Positions 1-7,996 of a stretch of 64,000 nt of DNA are shown here, piece by piece; the first letter of the stretch is position 1; each line of letters opens with the position of its first letter. Origin of the DNA: Firmicutes bacterium CAG:145 (lineage in GTDB: Bacteria > Bacillota > Clostridia > Peptostreptococcales > Anaerovoracaceae); the NCBI GenBank assembly GCA_000435715.1, contig FR882601.1, positions 60,841 through 124,840 on the forward strand, in the 5' to 3' direction. The notes below the pieces were generated by a model, which searched no databases, was not told where the DNA came from, and worked only from the letters and a program-made list of their open reading frames with translations. The position numbers and the translations under genes were made by a program.

Positions 1-1062
1 CCTGTTCAAGGGAAAAAAGTGGTTTTTTGCAGCCGTCAGTCCAATGAAATACCGCTGGATTTTATATTGCTTCAGAATAGTTTAAAAGAAAAAGATGAGG
101 AGATCAGATGTATCAATATGTGCAGGCATATAGGATACAATTTTCTTGATTACCTTAAGTTTTCGATAGTCATGCTTAAGAGCATGTATCATTTAGCCAC
201 AAGCAAGGTGTGCGTGCTGGATTCATATTGGCCGCCCGTAAGCCTTCTAAAGCATAAGAAGGAGCTGGCGGTAATACAGATGTGGCACGCTATAGGCAAG
301 ATAAAACAGTCAGGATTGCAGTCAGTCGGTAAAAAATCAGGTAGAAAAGCCGAATATGCAGACTTTTTTAATATGCATAAAAACTATGAGTATATCATCG
401 CAGGTTCAAAATCGTGGAATAAATTTTATTGTCAGTCTTTTGGAACTACTGAAGATAAAATACTCAATTACGGACTGCCGAGAATAGATTATCTTATACA
501 AAATGAAAAGAAAAACAGGGATAAGTTTTTTGAAGAACATCCGCAGGCGCGCGGAAAGAAGGTAGTTCTGTATGCGCCTACCTTCAGAAGAAATATGCAG
601 TCGCGTTGGTTTGATATTTCGAAAGCCGCAGGGCATCAAAATCTCGTTATAATCGTGAAAAATCATCCGGGACAGCATGATCAGTACAGGATAGACGATG
701 ATAATTTTATATATGCCGATAATTGGAAGACTCTGGACTTGCTATGCGCATGCGACTATCTCATAACAGATTATTCCGCCATAGCTCTGGAAGCAGCCGC
801 TTTGAATAAGCCGACTTATTACTGGATATATGATTATGAAGAATATCTTTTAAACAATGGCCTCAATATAGATTTAAAAAAGGAACTTGCCCCATATGCG
901 TTTGAGGACATAAATATAATTACTGATAAAATATTAAAAGAAAAATATACATATGATAAATATAATGAATATAGGGCTAAATATCTATTTGACAATATCG
1001 GACAGTCTACCTTGAAAATATGTACGCTTATCATCAGTTTACTGGGGGAAGAGAAAAAATGA
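1..1062 (+). CDS. CDP-glycerol glycerophosphotransferase family protein (TagB/TagF-type), 5' truncated
   Basis: The reading frame is open from base 1, so the true start lies outside the window and the GTG at 19 is internal. The 353 visible residues carry the family signatures in order: WHAIGK (canonical WHGTPLK region), RIDYL, VVLYAPTFRR, and LITDYSAIALEAAALNKP followed by a YDYEEYL segment. This family transfers polyol phosphate from CDP-glycerol or CDP-ribitol onto a lipid-linked primer at the inner membrane face during teichoic acid or capsule synthesis. No membrane segment is visible, as expected for a peripheral enzyme. The stop TGA at 1060-1062 overlaps the ATG of the next gene, so the two are translationally coupled. 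The exact donor substrate cannot be read from sequence. Confidence 0.9.
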   Translation, partial: PVQGKKVVFCSRQSNEIPLDFILLQNSLKEKDEEIRCINMCRHIGYNFLDYLKFSIVMLKSMYHLATSKVCVLDSYWPPVSLLKHKKELAVIQMWHAIGKIKQSGLQSVGKKSGRKAEYADFFNMHKNYEYIIAGSKSWNKFYCQSFGTTEDKILNYGLPRIDYLIQNEKKNRDKFFEEHPQARGKKVVLYAPTFRRNMQSRWFDISKAAGHQNLVIIVKNHPGQHDQYRIDDDNFIYADNWKTLDLLCACDYLITDYSAIALEAAALNKPTYYWIYDYEEYLLNNGLNIDLKKELAPYAFEDINIITDKILKEKYTYDKYNEYRAKYLFDNIGQSTLKICTLIISLLGEEKK

Positions 1063-2087
1063 TTCGATGGAAAATAAAACTTTGTCTACAGTTTTTTTAT
1101 TATGTATTGTTTAGCAAAGGAAACTTTAAATTAGGATGGATAAAACGCTTAAATATAGCGTTCAATGGAGGTTTTACAGCAAACCAGTTCTATATATTCA
1201 ATCTCAAAGAAAATAACAAGGGCGAGTACCTTTCAGAGTATGACTGGTTTAAATCGAGGCGTCTAAATAAACCTTATGATTATATATTAAACGATAAATT
1301 CTTATTCAATGAAATAGCAAAACAATATGTAGCTGTACCTGAAATATATGCCGTAAAGAAATACAGTAGAATTGAAAACCGATTAGGTGACAATTCTGTG
1401 GAAGATATATTAGATTTAATAAAAGAAAAGAAAGATGTCATGTTAAAGCCGCTTTCTTCCGGCAAGGGTAATGGTGTGTCGCACATACGATTTTCCAATG
1501 AAGATGGCATGTACATTGACGGCAGATTTTCAAATGATGGTGAGGTTATATCTACATTGACTGAGCAGAAGAACTGGATTGTTACGGAGAGGCTCAAACA
1601 GGCCGATTACTCAAAAAACATATATCCCGGCTGTCTGAATACCATCAGAATTTTAGTGATAAAAGACTACGAGAGCGGACTATTTAAAATAATCAATGCT
1701 GTTCACAGATTTGGAACATCTGCTACAGGAGCAGTTGACAATGCCAGCCGCGGCGGGATTGTTTCTCAGATTGATATCGGTACGGGAATGCTGACAGAAG
1801 CCTTAAGCATTAAAAATCTTAACATTTATTATTTTCACCCCGATACTAACGTGAAAATAAAAGGGACTTCCGTACCCGACTGGGAGAATATCAAGGAAGA
1901 GATTATTGAGCTGTCAGAACGGTTTTTCTATCTGAAAATGATAGCCTGGGACATAGCGGTTACTTCCGAGGGTCTGTTTGTAATAGAGGCCAATTCATCC
2001 TCAGGCGTGAATATTCTTCAGCTTTGGGAAGGTCAGAGAAATAAAGAACTGGGAGAATTTTTAAAGCACCACAAAATAATAAGGTGA
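1059..2087 (+). CDS. Sugar-transfer-associated ATP-grasp protein (ATPgrasp_ST family), single-domain
   Basis: A 342-residue protein. The ATG at 1059 is used because it overlaps the upstream stop and gives a natural N-terminus (MIRWKIKLC). ATP-grasp features are visible: a nucleotide-binding lysine in MLKPLSSGKGNG, then CLNTIRILVI, a glycine-rich VDNASRGGI segment, HPDTN, a PDW turn, and a metal-binding end IAWDIAV...FVIEANSSSG. The family was predicted in comparative-genomic work on amidoligases to couple amino acids or other carboxylates to amines in cell-surface polysaccharides; no substrate is known to me. This is the compact version of the two longer paralogues at 2697 and 6017. It lies between a polyol-phosphate transferase and a nucleotidyltransferase in one overlapping operon. 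Confidence 0.82.
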   Translation: MIRWKIKLCLQFFYYVLFSKGNFKLGWIKRLNIAFNGGFTANQFYIFNLKENNKGEYLSEYDWFKSRRLNKPYDYILNDKFLFNEIAKQYVAVPEIYAVKKYSRIENRLGDNSVEDILDLIKEKKDVMLKPLSSGKGNGVSHIRFSNEDGMYIDGRFSNDGEVISTLTEQKNWIVTERLKQADYSKNIYPGCLNTIRILVIKDYESGLFKIINAVHRFGTSATGAVDNASRGGIVSQIDIGTGMLTEALSIKNLNIYYFHPDTNVKIKGTSVPDWENIKEEIIELSERFFYLKMIAWDIAVTSEGLFVIEANSSSGVNILQLWEGQRNKELGEFLKHHKIIR

Positions 2088-2092
2088 ATTTT

Positions 2093-2707
2093 ATGAAATA
2101 CATAATTATGGCTGATGGTGAAGGAAAACGCTGGAAAAATTATAACGGTCTACCCAAGCACCTAATCCCTGTAGACGGAGAACCAATCATTAAACGCACT
2201 ATAAACCAAATAAGGAGTATAGATAGTCGTGGAGACATAATAATAACATCACATAATGAGTCATATGAGTTTGAAGGAGCAAAAAGATATGCGCCTGAGA
2301 ACAATAATCTCGAAATAGACAGATTTACCGAAGAGCTTATAGAAGATAATATATGCTTTCTTTACGGAGATACATATTATACAGACAGATGCCTCCGCCG
2401 TATATCGGAAGAAGACTGTGGAGTTATCAGCTTTTTCGGCAACGAAAAAAGTATCGTAGCGGTAAAGATACGCTGCGGTGAGGAATTCAGAAAGCATAAA
2501 AATATAGTTAGAAACCTGTATATTCGAGGGAAAATTGACAATTGCATAGGATGGCAGGTATATCAGTCTTGTGCAGGTCTTGAAATAGGTAACGATAAAA
2601 AAATAGGGAAGTTTTTTATAAATATTTCTCAGGAGACATTTGATATAAACACGCCTGAAGATTACATAAAGTCTTTTGGCAACATAGGAAGGCGAAATGA
2701 ATATTAA
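2093..2707 (+). CDS. Nucleotidyltransferase-like protein (NTP_transferase / MobA-like fold)
   Basis: About 204 residues. The ATG at 2093 has an AAGG eight bases upstream; an earlier GTG at 2084 lacks a good ribosome site. The N-terminus MKYIIMADGEGKRW...PKHLIPVDGEPII is a variant of the sugar-nucleotide pyrophosphorylase signature (usually LAAGxGxR...PKxLxPxxGKP), with Asp-Gly-Glu-Gly replacing Ala-Gly-x-Gly. A LYGDTYY segment supplies the acidic metal-binding position. Such enzymes activate a phosphorylated sugar, polyol or choline with CTP or UTP, which would fit a CDP-polyol donor for the transferase encoded first in the operon. The protein is short for the family (many are 230-250 residues). 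The substrate is unknown. Confidence 0.72.
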   Translation: MKYIIMADGEGKRWKNYNGLPKHLIPVDGEPIIKRTINQIRSIDSRGDIIITSHNESYEFEGAKRYAPENNNLEIDRFTEELIEDNICFLYGDTYYTDRCLRRISEEDCGVISFFGNEKSIVAVKIRCGEEFRKHKNIVRNLYIRGKIDNCIGWQVYQSCAGLEIGNDKKIGKFFINISQETFDINTPEDYIKSFGNIGRRNEY

Positions 2708-4928
2708 AAGAAAAATTAAAAGAATCAGAAGAATAAAGAATATCTTAAAGATAATCATCGTCTATAGATTGAAAGGCTATCCATATTATATCGCCAAATC
2801 GTGGGGAAGAAAGGTTCATAGGGATCTGATATCTGATAACGGAAGAACTAAAAAAGAAAAGAGATGGGCTCATAGAAGAGGATTTCTTTCATATAGCATT
2901 AAAAAATATGGCCTGACAGAAGATAATTACAAAGAGTTTTTTTCTGATTTTCAATATACCTTGTTAGCACCTATAAACAATGCATATAAGAAGTGGCTCT
3001 CAGACAGGCTTACTCCTTGTTATATTTTGAAGGGGTATGAGGAATATCTGCCCAATCTATATTGCAATATCATACGAAGAAACGGCGGACAGATTTATAT
3101 ACCGCTTAATAAGGACAGGCCTTTGGACGGTATAGACGACCTTTTGAATCTTGTAAAAGAGAAGGGTGAAGTCTTACTCCTACCTTCAGAAAACAATTAC
3201 ATAAAGGCATCGTATGATATTAAATACGACGATGGGAAACTTAAAGTAAATAATGAGGATATAGCAGAGGAACAGCTGAAGAAACTGATAACCGGTTTAA
3301 GGAGATATTATGTGCTGAGGGAGAGGGTTGAAAACTGCCGTGACATAAAAGAATTATTTGCCGGTTCAGAGATGGAATTCGTATTTATCCTTTCTAACGA
3401 TGAATCGGCGAAAACACGAATACTGTGTTCTTATGCCCGTTCCGAAAGACCGTATAGCTTTGGACTTGATATAAGCGCGAGAGTAAAAGAACAACCGATG
3501 CAGGTGATAATAGACAAGGAAAACGGAACTTTCAAATACGAAAAATCAGAGGAACAAATAGAAGGACAAGTTCCACTATGGAAAGAAATGTGCTCGCTAT
3601 CTGAACAAATCGGGAACCATATCTCGGAAATAGAGTACATGTCAATAGTTTTTAAGGTTTCACAGGAAGGCCTTAAGATAGTTGGATACCATGATATGCC
3701 TACGATGCCCAAGGGGATTTCGCCTGAAAACGAACTCAATTTATATCTTAAGAAGAGAGCTGAAGACAAGGCGCAACGGATTTGCTTCGGCGGCATAAAA
3801 ACTAAAGGAAAAATTAAGAGAAGGGCAATCAGATTTCTGAAAAGGCATTATTTCAGGAAAGGGTTCAGAGAATACATGCTTGCGTCATGGTTGAACTTGG
3901 TAAAAGACGATTTTCTCAATACAAAGAGCACTACACTGAAAGAAAAATTATGGGCATGGAAAAGAGGGTTTACATCCTACAGAATACAGCAGTATAGTCT
4001 GACAGAAAAAAATTGCAGGCAGATTCTCTCTGATTATGATTATGCCTGGCTTAACAGGATAAACAACGGGTACCAAAAGTGGATAAATGATAAGACCACG
4101 ATGAGATATGTGCTTGATGAAGCAAAAGAGTACATGGCCGGCTATTATTTTTTCATAAGTAAAAAGAACGGAAAGCTGTTCATTAAAAAATTGCAGGACT
4201 GTCCGGAGCATATCGGCAGGGCAGACTCCGACGGAATTCTGCAGCTCCTCAGAGAAAAAGAGAAACTTGTAATGAAACCCAACGCCGGAACTCACGGAGA
4301 CGGCTTTTATAAGCTGGAATACACAGATGAAGCCTTTTTCGTAAATGAGAAAGAATCTTCGGCAGACAGGATAAAAGAACTCATATCGTCTCAGAAAAGC
4401 TCTTATGTGATAACGGAATACATAGAAATGCACCGAGACCTTAAGAAAATATACCCCGGTTCCGTAAACACCATAAGAATGATGGTCATAAACAAAACCT
4501 GCTTTGAGCCCAAGATAGTTCAGACATATATGAGAATCGGAAGTTCGAAGACCGGCGTCACGGATAACATAGCCTATGGCGGCTTGGCGGCATATGTGGA
4601 TAAGGACAGCGGATATTATGACAGAGCTGCCTTGCTTTCAGATCACAGGTATATCAGCATGGATCATCATCCCGATACGGGAACTTTGCTCGAAGGCTAT
4701 CTGCCAAATTGGGAAACGGTGAAAAAAGGTGTATATGACATTTCTATGATGATTCCTCAGCTTGAATACCTCGGCTTCGATATAGCTATAACTGAAGACG
4801 GTTTTAAGATACTTGAAATAAATATACATCAGGATATACATAAAGCCCACGAATTCACTGAAGAAATAAACCGATTTTTTTCCGAAAAGATACAGTATAA
4901 AAAAGAGTTGTTTAATCTGACAAAATAA
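2697..4928 (+). CDS. Tandem ATP-grasp protein (ATPgrasp_ST) with decayed N-terminal copy
   Basis: 743 residues, overlapping the upstream gene by 11 bases. Two homologous halves are visible. Each opens with a basic segment (KKEKRWAHRRGFLSYSIKKYGLTEDNY near residue 55 and KEKLWAWKRGFTSYRIQQYSLTEKN near 420, quoted in part) and continues with an INN-YKKW or INN-YQKW motif. The C-terminal half has intact ATP-grasp elements: VMKPNAGTHGDGF, VNTIRMMVI, TDNIAYGGL, HHPDTG, PNW and FKILEINIHQD. In the N-terminal half these are lost (LLPSENNYIKAS replaces the lysine loop, EFVFILSNDES replaces NTIR, and VGYHDMP replaces EIN). I infer one active amide ligase domain plus a substrate-binding or dimerisation pseudo-domain. 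Confidence 0.8.
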   Translation: MNIKRKIKRIRRIKNILKIIIVYRLKGYPYYIAKSWGRKVHRDLISDNGRTKKEKRWAHRRGFLSYSIKKYGLTEDNYKEFFSDFQYTLLAPINNAYKKWLSDRLTPCYILKGYEEYLPNLYCNIIRRNGGQIYIPLNKDRPLDGIDDLLNLVKEKGEVLLLPSENNYIKASYDIKYDDGKLKVNNEDIAEEQLKKLITGLRRYYVLRERVENCRDIKELFAGSEMEFVFILSNDESAKTRILCSYARSERPYSFGLDISARVKEQPMQVIIDKENGTFKYEKSEEQIEGQVPLWKEMCSLSEQIGNHISEIEYMSIVFKVSQEGLKIVGYHDMPTMPKGISPENELNLYLKKRAEDKAQRICFGGIKTKGKIKRRAIRFLKRHYFRKGFREYMLASWLNLVKDDFLNTKSTTLKEKLWAWKRGFTSYRIQQYSLTEKNCRQILSDYDYAWLNRINNGYQKWINDKTTMRYVLDEAKEYMAGYYFFISKKNGKLFIKKLQDCPEHIGRADSDGILQLLREKEKLVMKPNAGTHGDGFYKLEYTDEAFFVNEKESSADRIKELISSQKSSYVITEYIEMHRDLKKIYPGSVNTIRMMVINKTCFEPKIVQTYMRIGSSKTGVTDNIAYGGLAAYVDKDSGYYDRAALLSDHRYISMDHHPDTGTLLEGYLPNWETVKKGVYDISMMIPQLEYLGFDIAITEDGFKILEINIHQDIHKAHEFTEEINRFFSEKIQYKKELFNLTK

Positions 4929-4947
4929 AAAGAAAGTGGTGAAAAGT

Positions 4948-6024
4948 ATGAAAATTTCTATTTTAGGAGCAGGAAATTCAGGATGCACTATTGCAGCGGA
5001 TTTGACGCTGAAAGGCCATGAAGTCACTTTGATAAAGACTTCAAAAGCGATGCACAACGACAACTATAAGTTCATGACACAGAATAATAATGAGCTTACC
5101 GTATGGGAAGACGGAAACACCGTAAAAGTGAATATCGCCGAAGTTACTGACGATTTGTCAAAAATCGCCGGAGCCGAAATAGTAATGATATTTACTCAGA
5201 CCAATTATCATGAGCAGTTGATAAAGAGAGCGGCAAAGTATTTTGAAGACGGGCAGACGATAATAATAAACCCGGGTTATTTATCTACGGCATTTATATT
5301 AAAGCATTGCGGCGACAAGGATCTCACCGTTGTCGAGGCGACCAGCTCCTTCATAGATTGCAGAATAACGGAACCGGGATATATAAAGGTCGGCTTCAGA
5401 AATGTGAGAAATCCTATCGGAGTATATCCGCATAAGAATCAAGAGATTACGAGAGAAAAGCTCGAGAGCCTGGGCTATAACTTTCACTACTTTTCTATAC
5501 CTGAAATCGCTCTGCACAACCCTAACCTTATAGTACATACGGTGGGAGCCGTTATGAGCATACCCAGGATAGAGAAGACCAACGGGGATTACTGCATGTA
5601 TTGGGAAGTCTGGACGCCAAGCGTCTGGAACATATTGGAGAAGCTGGATTCAGAAAAAATGGACATATTAGAGAAGCTGGGATACGAGAGGCTGGCTTAT
5701 GTGGACGCATGCAAATTTAGAAATACCCTTGAAGACGACCGGGACGGAAAAGAAATATTCATGTGGTACGCCAACATGCCGACGAGAGCCAAAGGACCGG
5801 TAAAAGTAGATTCCAGATATATTTCAGAGGATATACCTCAGGGGCTTGTGATGCTTGAGACTCTTGGTGAAAAGCTGAATGTAGATACACCGGTATGTAC
5901 ATCTCTTATCGAGATGGCCTCAGCGGCTTTGGGACGTGATCTCAGAGCAGAAGGAAGAACTATAGACATACTCGGAGAAGATAATATATCTACGATTTTA
6001 TCAGATATAAGAGAAAATGAGTAA
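4948..6024 (+). CDS. NAD(P)-dependent opine dehydrogenase family protein
   Basis: 358 residues from the ATG at 4948, which follows an extended AAAGTGGTG ribosome site; the in-frame GTG at 4936 lies inside that site. The N-terminal Rossmann signature is ILGAGNSGCTIAADL followed by KGHEVTLI. The C-terminal half has the helical octopine/nopaline dehydrogenase features, including a histidine in ALHNPNLIVHTVGAV and an acid-rich helix after it. These enzymes reductively condense the amine of an amino acid with an alpha-keto acid to make an N-(carboxyalkyl) amino acid. Its place between two ATP-grasp genes suggests that the product is a building block to be amidated onto a surface polymer. Substrates are not predictable. 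A ketopantoate reductase-like role is less likely. Confidence 0.8.
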   Translation: MKISILGAGNSGCTIAADLTLKGHEVTLIKTSKAMHNDNYKFMTQNNNELTVWEDGNTVKVNIAEVTDDLSKIAGAEIVMIFTQTNYHEQLIKRAAKYFEDGQTIIINPGYLSTAFILKHCGDKDLTVVEATSSFIDCRITEPGYIKVGFRNVRNPIGVYPHKNQEITREKLESLGYNFHYFSIPEIALHNPNLIVHTVGAVMSIPRIEKTNGDYCMYWEVWTPSVWNILEKLDSEKMDILEKLGYERLAYVDACKFRNTLEDDRDGKEIFMWYANMPTRAKGPVKVDSRYISEDIPQGLVMLETLGEKLNVDTPVCTSLIEMASAALGRDLRAEGRTIDILGEDNISTILSDIRENE

Positions 6025-7996
6025 ATTCCTGAGATGCTTAAAAAGATATGGACTTATTTACAGAGGGTTTTCGGATATGGCCGCGCGCCTGCTGATTGAA
6101 GACAAGTCAACGGGCCAGCGGTATAAAAGAAATCTGAAACTATACAGAGACTATCTTTTTATATATCCCGTCATGGGAAAATATAATAAGCTTGCCGATA
6201 ACTTGCTCACCCTTAAATATATTTTTAGCGACGACGACCGTCTTCCGGATGTATATTTTCAGGTGCTCAGGAGAAACGGGGTAAGGGAGACAGTGGCTCT
6301 GAGAGACGCCGCCAAATACGGAGACGATATAGGCGTGGCTGACCTACTGCGGCTCAAAGGCTCCCTTCTTCTCATGCCTTCGGACCTTTCCTGCGGTAAA
6401 AGAGACGTTTTAAAGTATTCTGAAAAAGAGTTTTTCGTGAATGATACCCGCGTTTCTGAAGAAGAACTTTATGATTTTGCCTGCGGGGCCGAGGATTTTT
6501 CTATAGTGACGGAAAACTTTGCAGGAATCGGAGAAGAAAGCGGCGAGGAAGCCCGTGAGTTTACATATATAGTAAAAAACCTTGACGGATATTCTCCTGA
6601 AATAATCGGCTGTTATTTAAAAAAATCTTTCGGCGGCGCGGTTTCAGAGCCGAGGGAGGACATCTGCGGCTACGTTAAAGATGTTGCGCTGCGCTTAAAA
6701 GAGCTGGAACTTTTCGGCATTAAAATAATAGCGCAGGGAAACGACTTTAAAGCGGCGGGCATAAGTTCGCTTCCTATCGTTCCCGGCAGTCTTTTTGAAG
6801 TTGCTGAATTTTCCGACTTCATCACGGAGAAGACTCGGCAGAAAAGACGGAGTCTTCACCTTAAGAGGCAGCTTTTTCTTTTAGCAAAGGCCGTGTATTC
6901 TGATATAGCGGAAAAACGGGGCTATATGGGATTTATGATGAAGAATTGGCAGAGAGATTTATTTGAAGATTGGAAATTCAGAGGAACTACCATAAGAGAG
7001 AAGCTGTGGAGCCATAAGCGAGGTTTTTTCTCCTACAGGATAAGACAGTACGGGCTGACGAACGAAAATTACAGGAATTTTTTGCCGGACAGGACTTATC
7101 GAAAGCTGAGACCCATAAACAACGGCTTTGTTTCATGGGTTTATGATAAAGTCATCACCAGATACGTACTGGAAGGAAAGAAGGAGTATCTGCCTAAGTA
7201 TTACTATCATTTGATACGCGGCGGAAAAGACCTGAAGATACTCGCTCTTCCGGATTGTAAAGACGGCAGTAAGCACGACGCTGGAGACATTATTGGGCTG
7301 CTGAAAAAAGAAAGAAAGCTGGCCTTAAAACCCAGCGAAGGCTCCCACGGAGAAGGCTTCTTTAAGTTGGAGTACAGAGACGGCAGAATTTGCGTGAATG
7401 ACGAGGAAATGGAAGAAGAAACCTTCATAGATTTTCTGAGGACCAGAAAGATTCCTTATAATATAACGGAATATTTGGAGAACAACAGAGCCCTCAGCGA
7501 ATTTTACAAAGACACCACTTTTACCATAAGAATAATGGTCATAAACGACAAGATTACCTCCCCGCAGATAGCCAACGCTTACTTGAGAATCGCCACTAAA
7601 AAAACGGGAAATACCGACAACATAGGAAGCGGGGGAGTCTGCGCCAGAATAAATTTGGAAACGGGGGAAATATTCGAGCCCGAAAAGATAGAAAATCACA
7701 TCATAACGCCGTGTCCCGTTCATCCCGACACGGGAGCCATTATTAGGGGAGTCATACCTAATTGGCGGGAGATAAAGGAGGGCGTTAAAGATGTGAGCAG
7801 ATATATATGCCAGCTTGAATATATGGGCTTCGACGTTGTGGCCACCGAGGATTCTTTCAAAATATTGGAGATAAATACTCATCAGGACCTGCACAGATAT
7901 CATCATTACGGCAGCGAGGTCCACCGATATTTCATGGAAAAAGTTGACGAGCGTTTGTCAAAGAGAGGAAGGGATAACCATGATTTTCAGGAATAA
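6017..7996 (+). CDS. Tandem ATP-grasp protein (ATPgrasp_ST), second two-copy paralogue
   Basis: 659 residues, overlapping the upstream gene by 8 bases. The architecture matches the protein encoded at 2697. The C-terminal half (about residues 310-650) keeps ALKPSEGSHGEGF, FTIRIMVI, TDNIGSGGV, VHPDTG, PNW and FKILEINTHQDLH, so it should bind ATP and metal. The N-terminal half has only remnants (LLMPSDLSCGKRDV, FTYIVKNLDG, ISSLPIVPG) and is shorter and more diverged than in the first paralogue. The copies share EKLWSHKRGFFSYRI-type openings, pointing to duplication of a two-domain ancestor. Presumed role: a second amide-forming ligase with a different carboxylate or amine specificity. Confidence 0.8.
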   Translation: MSKFLRCLKRYGLIYRGFSDMAARLLIEDKSTGQRYKRNLKLYRDYLFIYPVMGKYNKLADNLLTLKYIFSDDDRLPDVYFQVLRRNGVRETVALRDAAKYGDDIGVADLLRLKGSLLLMPSDLSCGKRDVLKYSEKEFFVNDTRVSEEELYDFACGAEDFSIVTENFAGIGEESGEEAREFTYIVKNLDGYSPEIIGCYLKKSFGGAVSEPREDICGYVKDVALRLKELELFGIKIIAQGNDFKAAGISSLPIVPGSLFEVAEFSDFITEKTRQKRRSLHLKRQLFLLAKAVYSDIAEKRGYMGFMMKNWQRDLFEDWKFRGTTIREKLWSHKRGFFSYRIRQYGLTNENYRNFLPDRTYRKLRPINNGFVSWVYDKVITRYVLEGKKEYLPKYYYHLIRGGKDLKILALPDCKDGSKHDAGDIIGLLKKERKLALKPSEGSHGEGFFKLEYRDGRICVNDEEMEEETFIDFLRTRKIPYNITEYLENNRALSEFYKDTTFTIRIMVINDKITSPQIANAYLRIATKKTGNTDNIGSGGVCARINLETGEIFEPEKIENHIITPCPVHPDTGAIIRGVIPNWREIKEGVKDVSRYICQLEYMGFDVVATEDSFKILEINTHQDLHRYHHYGSEVHRYFMEKVDERLSKRGRDNHDFQE

